Source: Ensifer adhaerens | GTDB taxonomy: Bacteria > Pseudomonadota > Alphaproteobacteria > Rhizobiales > Rhizobiaceae | Length of the DNA stretch: 64,000 nt | Direction of reading: 5' to 3' | Assembly (NCBI RefSeq): GCF_002007205.1 | Contig: NZ_LAZS01000010.1 | Coordinates: forward strand, 1-64,000 | Part shown: positions 16,964-25,483 of the stretch, piece by piece | Layout of the letters: every line of letters starts with the position of its first letter | How positions within the stretch are numbered: the stretch's first letter is position 1 | Program-made: the position numbers and the translations under genes | Notes under the pieces: generated by a model | What the model saw: only the letters and a program-made list of their open reading frames with translations | What the model was told of the DNA's origin: nothing | Database searches by the model: none

Positions 16964-17641
16964 ATGACCCCTGCAAACTTCAACGGACAGCGCCCGGTTA
17001 TCGATCCCGATGATGCCGTGATGCTTTTGATCGACCACCAGAGCGGCCTGTTCCAGACCGTCAACGACATGCCGATGCCGAAGCTGCGCGCCCATGCGGC
17101 AGCCCTTGCCAGCATGGCGACGCTGACGAAGATGCCGGTCATCACCACGGCCTCCGTGCCGCAGGGCCCGAACGGTCCGCTGATCCCGGAAATCCATGCC
17201 AATGCGCCGCATGCCAAGTATGTCGCCCGCCGTGGCGAGATCAACGCCTGGGACAATCCGGACTTCGTCGCCGCCGTCAAGGAGACCGGCCGCAAGACCC
17301 TGATCATCGCCGGCACGATCACCAGCGTCTGCATGGCCTTCCCGGCGATCAGCGCCGTGTATGACGGCTACAAGGTCTTCGTCGTCGTCGACGCCTCGGG
17401 CACCTATTCGAAGATGGCTGAGGAGATCACCCTTGCCCGCGTCGTCCAGGCCGGCGTGGTGCCGATGGATACGGCAGCCGTCGCCTCCGAACTGCAGCGC
17501 ACCTGGCATCGCGACGATGCTCAGCAGTGGGCCGAGATCTACACCAAGATCTTCCCGGAATATCAGCTGCTGATCGAAAGCTACCTCAAGGCGCAGCAGG
17601 TCGAAAAGGACCACGAACAGCTCGACTCGCAGCGCGGCTAA
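16964..17641 (+). CDS. Isochorismatase-like cysteine hydrolase (YcaC type)
   Basis: This 225-aa cysteine hydrolase has the nucleophile in TITSVCMAFPA (C123) and the catalytic aspartate in VMLLIDHQSGLF (D24). Sequence character (VNDMPMPKLRAHAAALA) matches the YcaC group, whose substrate is unknown, rather than true isochorismatases. It starts 173 bases after pirin behind AAGGAGCAAGACC. It may be co-regulated with pirin by the LysR protein. A strong terminator follows. Confidence 0.88.
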   Translation: MTPANFNGQRPVIDPDDAVMLLIDHQSGLFQTVNDMPMPKLRAHAAALASMATLTKMPVITTASVPQGPNGPLIPEIHANAPHAKYVARRGEINAWDNPDFVAAVKETGRKTLIIAGTITSVCMAFPAISAVYDGYKVFVVVDASGTYSKMAEEITLARVVQAGVVPMDTAAVASELQRTWHRDDAQQWAEIYTKIFPEYQLLIESYLKAQQVEKDHEQLDSQRG

Positions 17642-17667
17642 GACCCACGTCGGGAGCGCGAATGAGG

Positions 17668-17696
17668 CACCCACGGCAGACGCTCTGCCGTGGGTG
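17668..17696. terminator. 13-bp stem terminator between convergent genes
   Basis: CACCCACGGCAGA (17668-17680) pairs perfectly with TCTGCCGTGGGTG (17684-17696) around a 3-nt loop. It lies between the hydrolase stop and the convergent carbamoylase stop. ATTTGCCTT follows on the plus strand. Confidence 0.7.
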
Positions 17697-17710
17697 ATTT
17701 GCCTTGACGG

Positions 17711-18964
17711 TCAGCGGCGGTCGATTTCCAGAATGGTCTGGAACAGGACCTCGGCGCCGCGGGCGCATTCTTCGGGCGCGGTGTATTCCGCCTCGTTGTG
17801 CGAGAGCCCGTCCTTGGAGGGCACGAAGATCATGGCGGTCGGGGTGATCGTCGCGATATGGGCGGCATCGTGACCGGCGCCGGAGACGATGTCGATCGCC
17901 GAAAAGCCCAGGGCCTGCGTGCTGGCGCGCACGGCTTCGACGATTGCCGGGTCGAAAACGACGGGCGCCTTCGACCAGATGTGATTCAAGGCGACGCCTG
18001 GTCCAGCCTTGTGGACAGCGTCCTCGAGAGCCGCCTGCATCTGATCGAGGCCTGCCTCGGACGGATGGCGCATGTCGATCTGCAGCCGAACGGAACCGGG
18101 CACGACATTGCGCGAATTGGGGCCGACCTCGGCGAAGCCGACGGTGCCGACGCCCGGCGGGTTTTGGCGGGCGATGTCGCGCACGGCAAGGACGATCTCG
18201 GCCGCGGCAACGAGCGCATCGTCGCGCTGCGCCATTGGTGTGCTGCCCGCATGGGCCTCGGTGCCGGTGATGACGACATCGAACCAGCGCAAGCCCTGTA
18301 TGCCGGAGACGACACCGATCTCGGTCGCGGACGCTTCGAGCAGCGGCCCCTGCTCGATATGGAGCTCGACATAGGCGGCGAAGGCGGCGGGATCGACATG
18401 TGCCTCGCCGCGATAGCCGATGGCGTCGAGCGCCGTGCTGACGGTTACGCCCTCGCGGTCGGTGCGCGCCTGGGCGTCATCGAGCGTAAGCGCGCCGGCA
18501 AAGACGCCGGAGCCCAGCATCGCCGGCGAGAAGCGGGAGCCTTCCTCGTTGGTCCAGTTGACGACGGTCAGGGGATGACGGAGCCGGGTAGAGCTTTCCT
18601 TGAGGGTACGCAGAATTTCGACCCCGGCAAGCACACCAAGGATGCCGTCGAACCGCCCGCCCTGCGGCTGCGTGTCGAGATGGCTGCCGACGGCGATCGC
18701 CGGCAACGACATGTCCTCGCCGGCATAGGTGGCAAAGATATTGCCGATGCCGTCGACCTCGACCGTGCAGCCGAGCGCCCGGCATTCGGAGACGAACCAG
18801 TCGCGGACCTGCCGGTCCTCCTCGGTCAAGGTCAGGCGGGTGACCCCGCCCTTGTCCGCGGCACCGAAGCGCGCGGTCGAGACGATGTCGGACCACAGCC
18901 GGTTGCCGTTCGTCGCCGGCGTGTTGATGCGCCGCACTTCGGCGCGCAAGACTTCTGCACTCAT
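17711..18964 (-). CDS. Zn-dependent N-carbamoyl-L-amino acid hydrolase (AtcC/HyuC-like)
   Basis: This 417-aa M20-family amidohydrolase has metal-binding motifs GSHLDTQPQGGRFDGILG, TNEEGSRF and YVELHIEQGPLLE, plus the dimer-domain GTEAHAGSTPM. It hydrolyses N-carbamoyl-L-amino acids or ureido compounds to the amino acid, CO2 and ammonia. The ATG at 18964 overlaps the stop of the upstream thiazoline hydrolase gene (ATGA). That partner makes N-carbamoyl-L-cysteine the leading substrate, as in the atcB-atcC pathway of Pseudomonas. Allantoate or hydantoin-derived ureido acids remain possible. Confidence 0.88.
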   Translation of the reverse strand: MSAEVLRAEVRRINTPATNGNRLWSDIVSTARFGAADKGGVTRLTLTEEDRQVRDWFVSECRALGCTVEVDGIGNIFATYAGEDMSLPAIAVGSHLDTQPQGGRFDGILGVLAGVEILRTLKESSTRLRHPLTVVNWTNEEGSRFSPAMLGSGVFAGALTLDDAQARTDREGVTVSTALDAIGYRGEAHVDPAAFAAYVELHIEQGPLLEASATEIGVVSGIQGLRWFDVVITGTEAHAGSTPMAQRDDALVAAAEIVLAVRDIARQNPPGVGTVGFAEVGPNSRNVVPGSVRLQIDMRHPSEAGLDQMQAALEDAVHKAGPGVALNHIWSKAPVVFDPAIVEAVRASTQALGFSAIDIVSGAGHDAAHIATITPTAMIFVPSKDGLSHNEAEYTAPEECARGAEVLFQTILEIDRR

Positions 18965-19497
18965 TTCGACTGCTCCGGCGCATCCTTGTTGAGCCGGTAG
19001 CGGAAATCGCAATGGGAAGCACCCTGCATCACCGTCTGCGTGCGCTCCAGCGTAATGCGTGGGTCGTAGCCGGTGCAGAAGACGCCGTCGCGGTTGCACG
19101 ACAGCAGATGTCCGATATGGCCGAGCCCCATCTCGCGATAGGTCTCGGCGTAGCGACAGCGCTTGACGTTGTAGTGGAATTCGTCGTCCGTCGCCTTGGT
19201 GACCTCGATGACCAGCGCGTCGTCCTGGGTCCAGAGATCCTGCAGCTCCTGGAAGGTGCGCAGGTTGGTGCCGCCGGGCGTCTTGGCGGCGAAGGTCCTG
19301 CCGGCTTCGATCGCCGCCTGGGTGATCGCCTTGTCGAGGATCGCCTGGGCGCGTTCCTCGCCGATTTCCTCGCGCATCGCCTCATAGATCGGCGCGATGA
19401 TGCCGGCCTCGATACGGCGGCGCGCGAGAATGCCGATCTCGCCATCCATCGCCGCGCGCGAGTTGGCGTCTGGGTTGGGTTTGTCCGTCTTTTCCAT
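18961..19497 (-). CDS. L-2-amino-thiazoline-4-carboxylic acid hydrolase family protein
   Basis: This 178-aa protein of the ATC hydrolase family opens the thiazoline ring of L-ATC to give N-carbamoyl-L-cysteine. Recognisable parts are LARRRIEAGIIAPIYEAM, NVKRCRYAETYREMGL with the conserved Cys, and a second cysteine-bearing stretch (LLSCNRDGVFCTGYDP). It starts a two-gene operon with the carbamoylase, overlapping by 4 bases. The 206-base gap upstream would hold its promoter. Some members act on other cyclic amides, so L-ATC is a family-based assignment. Confidence 0.8.
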   Translation of the reverse strand: MEKTDKPNPDANSRAAMDGEIGILARRRIEAGIIAPIYEAMREEIGEERAQAILDKAITQAAIEAGRTFAAKTPGGTNLRTFQELQDLWTQDDALVIEVTKATDDEFHYNVKRCRYAETYREMGLGHIGHLLSCNRDGVFCTGYDPRITLERTQTVMQGASHCDFRYRLNKDAPEQSK

Positions 19498-19703
19498 GGA
19501 AATGCCTCCCTGTCTGCCATAGGGCAGAGCAACAGGAAGAGGATACTACGCCGGCGATGCCTTCGTGTTGCAAATCCGTACCGGAGTGATCCGGCCCCGT
19601 GCAAATAATTTGCGCCATCCTCGCTTTGTGCAGGAATCGTTCCCGCCCATCGACGCAAAGTGCGAAGCTGAGGGGTGTCGCGCACGGAATCGGCGACGCG
19701 CCG

Positions 19704-22259
19704 TCACCGTTCGCTGTTCGGTACGAACCAGCGATAATAGGGATTGTCCGGCTCCACGCGCATCAGCAGTTCCATGTCGCGCGCCCATTCGTCTCGATAG
19801 CCGGCATAGGCGTTGAGCGAGGCCTGATAGAAGAGCATCAGCCGGTTGTGGGCGTCCGATACGGATTTTTCGAGCGCCGCGTCCGCGCCGATGAGCGGAG
19901 CCTTGCTGCGCAGGGCAACGAGGGCCGGAAGCGTGCGCTGCAATTCGTCGGGGCGAACCCAGCTTGCATATTCGATCCGGGGCTGGTCGTCGGTGACGGG
20001 CAGGGCGGAACCGGCATAGCGCTCCAGCCCGGCGCGGTCGGTCATCCAGGTCGCGAGCAGGTCGGCCGGTCCGGAAATGCCGACCTCGCCAAGCGCTGCG
20101 GCAAGCGTCGGGTCGGAGAGCCGCGCGGCGATGCGGGAAGCGTCAAGCTCCTGCTGCTCGACGGAGCCGATCAGCAGCATCTCGTGCAGTTCCGTTGACC
20201 AGAGCGTCGCATGCGGGAAACTGTCGAGGAAGCTGCGCACGAGCGCACGGGTGTCCTCGTCGTTCTGAGTGGCGATCGGCAGCCATTGCGCGACAAGCCC
20301 GTTCGGCGCGAGGCGCTCACGCGCCAGGCGATAGAAGTCGGACGAGTAGAGGTTGACCACGCCGGCGGCCGAGGGCGGCGGCGGTTCGAGCGTGATCAGA
20401 TCGTAGCGGGATTGGCTCCGCATCAGTTCGCGCCGGCCGTCGGCTACGCGCACGTCGAGACGGCTATCGCCAGCCGCATTGAAGTTGCCGGCAAAGAGCG
20501 TCGAGGCGCGGGCGACCGAGGGCAGGAGTTCGGCGGCAACGCGCCGGTCAAGGCCTGGATAGGCGAGCAGCGCACCGGCGGTGATGCCGGTACCGAGACC
20601 GATGACCAGAGCCGATTTCGGCTCGCCCTTGTGGATGACGAGCGGCAGTAGCGCCTGCAGCCGCATGTAGCGCAGCGACGGCATGGCATCGCCGGTGTTG
20701 GAAACGCCCTGGATGTAGAGGCGGCGGAAGCGGCGGTCGGGCTGCCCCTGCTCGATGACGGCGACGGTCGCGCCGAGGCCTTCCTCATAGGAAACGATCG
20801 TGCCGCTGCCGCGCGAAAGGTTGAGCAGGTTTGCCAGTCGGTCCGACGGCACGAGGATGGCGATCAGGACGGTGAGCGCGCCGAGGGCCGGTGCGAGAAA
20901 CCGTCGGCCAACCCGGCCGGTCCGACCGCGGCTGACGGCGACGAGGCCGATGGCCGCTGCGGCAATGGCGAGGACGGAGAAACTTCGGATAATCCCGAGA
21001 GACGGGATCAGCACGAAGCCGGCCAGAAGCGTGCCTAGGATGCCGCCAAACGTGTTTAAGGCAAGAACCCGGCCCGTGTCGCGGCCAGCATGTTCGGGAT
21101 CAACCGCGAGCCTGAGGGCGACCGGGAAGGCGGCACCGAGGATCAGTGTCGGGAGGAAAACGATGGTCAGTGCCGCGACGAGGAAGCGCGCGCACATGCC
21201 GGCAAAGATGCTGCCGGTGATGTCTGCAACAGTGGCCTCAGCGCTGGTCTGCAGCGCCGTCAGCCAGGGGCCAAGCAGCGCAAGTTCGGCCAGCGCGACC
21301 AGGCCGGCGAGCGTGATCAGCAGGCCGAAAGTGCCCCAGGGATCGGAGAGCCGCTCGGTCCGGCGCGCAAAAAGGGCAGCGCCGAGCGCGAGACCGGCGA
21401 GATAGGTGGCAAGCACCACCGAAAAGGCGAAGGAGCGGGTGGAGATGAACTGCACGATCGCCTGCGACCAGGCCACTTCATAGCCAAGGGCGATACCGCC
21501 GGCGATGGCATAAAGAATGAGTGCTAGCCGCGAACCGCCGGTGGCACGCATCTCTGCGGCTTGCCTTTCTCGAACCGGCTCGCGAGCGGCCGGCATGTTC
21601 AGCGAAAGCGCGATGGCCGCGGCGACAAGCCCGAGCCCTGCGGCTGCAAGCCCGGTCGCGCGAACGCCGAGCGCGGGAATGAGGACAAAGGAGACCGCAA
21701 GGCAGCCGACGATGGCGCCGAGCGTGTTGGCGGCGTAGAGCCGGCCGCCCTTTGCTGCGACACCGCCTGGAGCCGCGTTCAACGCCCGCAGGAGGACCGG
21801 CAGGGTGCCTCCCATCAGGAAAGCGGGCGTCGCGACGATCAGGATCAGCAATCCCCAGGCGGCCAGCGGGCTTGTGCCCTCGACCGCGACGAAGAGCGGC
21901 GCGATACCCGAGAGGATGAAGGTAGTGCCGGCACCGAGCACGGCGACCCCGGCCTCGAGCAGGGCATAGAGGCGGAGCGGCTGGCGGGAACGCTCGCCCG
22001 CGCGGCCAAGGGCAAAGCTGCCGAGGGCAAGGCCGAGGAAGAAGGCGCTGACCCCGGTGCTGACCGCGTGGACATCGACGCCGGTTATCAGCGAGAGCTG
22101 CTTGATCCAGAGAACCTGGAAGACCAGTGCGGCGGTGCCGGAGAGGAAGAGCATGAAGGCGGCGATTGCCGGAGTGAAGTGCGACCGCTTTGCCGCCAAG
22201 GCGTCTTTGTTCGACTGCTGGAAGGCCACCGTGCGAGCAGGCGGAACGTTCTTCGTCAT
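19704..22259 (-). CDS. MFS-like membrane / spermidine synthase-like fusion protein
   Basis: This 851-aa protein has two parts. Residues 30 to about 500 hold a dozen or more membrane segments of the MFS-like spermidine synthase-associated type, starting FMLFLSGTAALVFQVLWIKQ and repeating GLALGSFALGRAGER-like motifs. Residues about 510-770 are a spermidine synthase-like methyltransferase fold (VIGLGTGITAGALLAYPGL, later LITLEPPPPSAAGVVNLYS), followed by a tail ending NPYYRWFVPNSER. The acidic D/E residues that bind putrescine in true SpeE are not evident, so aminopropyl transfer is doubtful. It lies downstream of the sulfatase, separated by a terminator. Confidence 0.82.
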   Translation of the reverse strand: MTKNVPPARTVAFQQSNKDALAAKRSHFTPAIAAFMLFLSGTAALVFQVLWIKQLSLITGVDVHAVSTGVSAFFLGLALGSFALGRAGERSRQPLRLYALLEAGVAVLGAGTTFILSGIAPLFVAVEGTSPLAAWGLLILIVATPAFLMGGTLPVLLRALNAAPGGVAAKGGRLYAANTLGAIVGCLAVSFVLIPALGVRATGLAAAGLGLVAAAIALSLNMPAAREPVRERQAAEMRATGGSRLALILYAIAGGIALGYEVAWSQAIVQFISTRSFAFSVVLATYLAGLALGAALFARRTERLSDPWGTFGLLITLAGLVALAELALLGPWLTALQTSAEATVADITGSIFAGMCARFLVAALTIVFLPTLILGAAFPVALRLAVDPEHAGRDTGRVLALNTFGGILGTLLAGFVLIPSLGIIRSFSVLAIAAAAIGLVAVSRGRTGRVGRRFLAPALGALTVLIAILVPSDRLANLLNLSRGSGTIVSYEEGLGATVAVIEQGQPDRRFRRLYIQGVSNTGDAMPSLRYMRLQALLPLVIHKGEPKSALVIGLGTGITAGALLAYPGLDRRVAAELLPSVARASTLFAGNFNAAGDSRLDVRVADGRRELMRSQSRYDLITLEPPPPSAAGVVNLYSSDFYRLARERLAPNGLVAQWLPIATQNDEDTRALVRSFLDSFPHATLWSTELHEMLLIGSVEQQELDASRIAARLSDPTLAAALGEVGISGPADLLATWMTDRAGLERYAGSALPVTDDQPRIEYASWVRPDELQRTLPALVALRSKAPLIGADAALEKSVSDAHNRLMLFYQASLNAYAGYRDEWARDMELLMRVEPDNPYYRWFVPNSER

Positions 22260-22295
22260 TGCGGCACGCCATCTCTTAGCAAGGGCAAGAAGAGA

Positions 22296-22319
22296 AAGGC
22301 GGCGCAGGGCGCGCCGCCT
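22296..22319 (-). terminator. Terminator after the sulfatase gene
   Basis: GGCGGCGC (22298-22305) pairs with GCGCCGCC (22311-22318) around a 5-nt loop. On the minus strand the stem is followed by TTTCTCTTCTT. This fits a rho-independent terminator ending sulfatase transcription before the fusion-protein gene. Confidence 0.6.
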
Positions 22320-22328
22320 CCGATATTG

Positions 22329-23972
22329 TTATTGGGCCGGTTGCGATTTCGCCAGGATCTCGTCGATCTTCTGGTGGACGCTCTCTTCGACCTGATCGAC
22401 CGAGAAGCTCGCGGGCTTCTGGCTCGGTGGATACTCAACGAAGGTTTCGAGGAATGCCGCTGATTTTCCCACTGCCTGGGCGAAGAGATAAGCGTTCTTC
22501 GTCCGCCAGTCGTTGTACTGATCGGAGACGGTGTCGGCCCGCTCATAGGGGTCCATGCGCAGGTTGAAGATCTTCGGAACGCGAAGGCACGTGAATGGAT
22601 CCTGCCAGACGTCGAAGCCGCCGGGCTTGCGCATTTCGCAGAAGACGGCCTTCCAGTTGTCCCAGCGCATGCCGACTAGCTTGGCGTCGTCGTTGAAGTA
22701 GTAGAATTCCTTGCGCGCCCCCTTCGGCTGTTCACCGGTGAGGTAGGGCAACTGGTTGTAGCCGTCGAGATGCACCTTGAAGGTTTTGCCACCCAGGTCG
22801 GTGCCCTTCAACAGGCGCTCCTTGACGTCCTTGTCGCCGGCAGCGGCAAGCAGCGTCGGGAACCAGTCGAGACCGGAGAACATCTCGCTGGAGGTGCCTG
22901 GCTTGATCTTGCCAGGCCAGCGGATCATAGCCGGCACACGGAAGGCGCCTTCCCAGTTCGAGTCCTTCTCGCTGCGGAACGGCGTGGTCGCCGCATCCGG
23001 CCAGGAGAACTGGTTCGGACCGTTGTCGGTTGTGTAGACGACGATGGTGTTGTCGGCGATCTTCAATTCGTCGAGCAGGTCGAGCAGCTTGCCGACGTCA
23101 TTGTCGTGCTCGATCATGCCATCGGCGTAGTCGTTGCCGGGCATGCCGCTCTGGCCCTTGTACTGGTCGCGCACATGGGTGAACAGGTGCATACGTGTGG
23201 TGTTCATCCAGGTGAAGAACGGCTTTTTCTCGGCAGTCTGCTTCTTGATGAACTCTATCGCGGCGCCCGTCGTCTCGTCGTCGATGGTCTCCATGCGCTT
23301 GGAATTGAGCGCGCCGGTATCCTCGACCTTGCCGTCGGCGAAGGAGTGCAGCACGCCGCGCGGTGCATAGGATTTCAGGAAGGCCGGATCATCTTTCGGC
23401 CAATAGGGGCGTTCCGGTTCTTCCTCGGCGTTCAGGTGATAGAGATTGCCGAAGAACTCGTCGAAGCCGTGTGCCGTCGGCAGGAAGCGGTCCTGGTCGC
23501 CCAGATGGTTCTTGCCGAACTGGCCGGTGGCGTAGCCAAGCGGCTTCAGCGCCTGGGCGATCGTCACGTCGCGGTCCTGGATGCCGACCGGGGCTCCGGG
23601 AACGCCGACCTTTGACATGCCCGTGCGCAGCACCGTCTGGCCGGTGATGAAGGTGGAACGGCCGGCCGTGCAGCTGTTCTCCGCATAGTAGTCGGTGAAC
23701 ATCAGGCCGTCCCGGGCGATCCGATCGATGTTCGGTGTCTTGTAGCCGACGACACCGAAGGAATAGGCGCTGATATTAGTCTGGCCGATATCGTCGCCGA
23801 AGATGACGAGGATGTTGGGCTTCGCCGCATCCTGTGCGACAGCCGGCAGCGCGGAGGCGGAAATTGTCGACATCAGCACGGTACCGGCCAGCGCCAGCGC
23901 TTTCGGCTTCATCGTTCGCCCGACGGTACACGCGGCGAGCCGCCCAAACCTGTTCTTCAAATCGATACTCAT
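22329..23972 (-). CDS. Periplasmic arylsulfatase (formylglycine-dependent)
   Basis: This 547-aa type I sulfatase hydrolyses sulfate esters. The N-terminal signal region covers about residues 21-47 (LPAVAQ then DAA). The metal-binding stretch is NILVIFGDDIGQTNISAY, followed by NSCTAGRSTFITG. That is the C-x-A-x-R formylglycine site, with Cys at about 101 oxidised by a formylglycine-generating enzyme. A genuine FGE gene is encoded 7 kb away at 30821. The ATG at 23972 follows GGGAGACATGA. A 17-bp GTWACNGTTACGTRCTT element lies 92 bases upstream, shared with the FGE and MoxR operons. The natural substrate is unknown. Confidence 0.92.
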   Translation of the reverse strand: MSIDLKNRFGRLAACTVGRTMKPKALALAGTVLMSTISASALPAVAQDAAKPNILVIFGDDIGQTNISAYSFGVVGYKTPNIDRIARDGLMFTDYYAENSCTAGRSTFITGQTVLRTGMSKVGVPGAPVGIQDRDVTIAQALKPLGYATGQFGKNHLGDQDRFLPTAHGFDEFFGNLYHLNAEEEPERPYWPKDDPAFLKSYAPRGVLHSFADGKVEDTGALNSKRMETIDDETTGAAIEFIKKQTAEKKPFFTWMNTTRMHLFTHVRDQYKGQSGMPGNDYADGMIEHDNDVGKLLDLLDELKIADNTIVVYTTDNGPNQFSWPDAATTPFRSEKDSNWEGAFRVPAMIRWPGKIKPGTSSEMFSGLDWFPTLLAAAGDKDVKERLLKGTDLGGKTFKVHLDGYNQLPYLTGEQPKGARKEFYYFNDDAKLVGMRWDNWKAVFCEMRKPGGFDVWQDPFTCLRVPKIFNLRMDPYERADTVSDQYNDWRTKNAYLFAQAVGKSAAFLETFVEYPPSQKPASFSVDQVEESVHQKIDEILAKSQPAQ

Positions 23973-24064
23973 TCATGTCTCCCTGAGGCAGCACGCAATC
24001 GCTCTCGGAATGCAGCAGGTTTCGAGTCTACCGATGCAATTTCCGCGGGATTCCGGCTGCGTGT

Positions 24065-24081
24065 AAGTACGTAACGGTTAC
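24065..24081 (-). promoter_or_regulatory. GTWACNGTTACGTRCTT element, copy A (sulfatase)
   Basis: On the minus strand this reads GTAACCGTTACGTACTT, ending 92 bases before the sulfatase ATG and pointing at it. It is one of five near-identical intergenic copies in this window. It lies between the BatD stop and the sulfatase start, implying the sulfatase has its own regulated promoter. Confidence 0.7.
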
Positions 24082-24100
24082 GAAGGCGGGTGAATCAGGC

Positions 24101-25483
24101 CTAGCCGGCGCCTCTGAGGCGCCTCGGCGGCGCGGCCTCCAGTCCGGGATTGAGATCGGGCAGGTCGGATTCCGGGCCACCGCCGTCGTCGGCGGATTCC
24201 GTCAGCCAGCGTTGCCTTGCCGCCTTCAGGCCACCGCGCAACCGCGTGTAATCGGGCCCGGCCTTTTGGGAATGGGCGTTGCCATAGCGGCTCCGGCGGT
24301 AGTCGGCAAACGCGTTGGCCGTCGCCGGATCGGCAAATTTTTCGAGCCAGCGCGAGAGCGGCGCGTTGCCGGTCCCGCGCGACCAGCGGTCGAGCGCGGC
24401 CTCCAGCCTAGTCGCGTCGTGGTCGCGACAGGCGTCGAGGACATGGCGAAAGGCGGTCGCCTCCGATAACGCCCTTTGCTTGAATGCGGTCTCCAGGCGG
24501 GTTTCGAGCCGGCCGGAAAGATTGGCGGCCAGCTGGATAAGGGCTGCGAGCGCAACGACCGATGCTGCGATGCCGAGCCACCACAGCCAGTCGAAAGGCT
24601 CCTCCGTGGTCGGCGGCGCCGGTGGGGCGAGTGCGGGCGTGGCCGCCGGAGCCGCGCCGACGTTGACAGTCGCGCCCGCCGCTTCGGCTGTCTGCATCGA
24701 CCCGTTCGCCGGGTTGAACCAGGGCAGGCTGATTGTCGGAAGCGAGTAGGTGCCGGGCTTTGCAAAGACGTAGGTCGCCACGTCCTTGCGCAGTCCCGCC
24801 GTGATATCCCCGCGTGACGTGCGTTCCTCCGAAAGCACCGGATCGTGCCGGTAGAGCTGCACATTCGCCGGGGTGTCGAAGGTCGGCTCGGGGATCATCA
24901 TCGGCGCGAGGCCGGCGGCACGGATGGTGACGGTCCGCACCAGGGCGTCGCCCGCATGCAAGCCTGCGGGATCGCGGTCGAAAGTCTGGGTAATGGTGAT
25001 CTCTCCGGCCGTCACGCCAGGCGTTCCGACTTCGCCACCGGGAACGGCCGCGACCGTGAACTTGAGTGATGGCAATGTCACCTGCCCCTGGCTCGTCTGG
25101 CCGGGCACGGCGGCATAGCCGAACGGAATGACCGCGGCAGGCAGGGCATAATCACCGGGCGCCTGCGGTGTGATGACGTAGGTCTTGCGGATCCCGGAGA
25201 AGGCCTCGCCGTTGACGGTTTCGTTGAGGTTCAAGCCGCGATCGTCGGGCATGGTGACCACGGTGCCGGGAAGATCGAACAGGGGAAATTGCGGCGGCGA
25301 GAGGAAGTAGTTGGGCACGAAGACGTCGACGTCGACCTCTATTTGCTGGCCGGCGTAGATCGTGCCCTTGGTCGTAAGCGTGGCGCGCGCAAACGGATCG
25401 GCGGCGATGGCAACACCTGCAAGCGAGAGCGACAGGCCGAGGAACCAGAGGAGCAGGCGCGGCAGCGCGGAGAGGGCGGTCAC
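24101..25483 (-). CDS. BatD family protein
   Basis: This 460-aa membrane-anchored periplasmic protein ends the MoxR/Bat operon. It has a signal sequence (LLLWFLGLSLSLAGVAIA), a periplasmic immunoglobulin-like body, a C-terminal membrane helix near residue 310 (WLWWLGIAASVVALAALIQL) and a cytoplasmic tail. BatD proteins accompany VWA proteins in the Bacteroides aerotolerance-type system. The GTG start at 25483 overlaps the previous stop (GTGA) and has AAGGAGAC upstream; a longer frame from 25561 lacks such support. Confidence 0.85.
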   Translation of the reverse strand: MTALSALPRLLLWFLGLSLSLAGVAIAADPFARATLTTKGTIYAGQQIEVDVDVFVPNYFLSPPQFPLFDLPGTVVTMPDDRGLNLNETVNGEAFSGIRKTYVITPQAPGDYALPAAVIPFGYAAVPGQTSQGQVTLPSLKFTVAAVPGGEVGTPGVTAGEITITQTFDRDPAGLHAGDALVRTVTIRAAGLAPMMIPEPTFDTPANVQLYRHDPVLSEERTSRGDITAGLRKDVATYVFAKPGTYSLPTISLPWFNPANGSMQTAEAAGATVNVGAAPAATPALAPPAPPTTEEPFDWLWWLGIAASVVALAALIQLAANLSGRLETRLETAFKQRALSEATAFRHVLDACRDHDATRLEAALDRWSRGTGNAPLSRWLEKFADPATANAFADYRRSRYGNAHSQKAGPDYTRLRGGLKAARQRWLTESADDGGGPESDLPDLNPGLEAAPPRRLRGAG

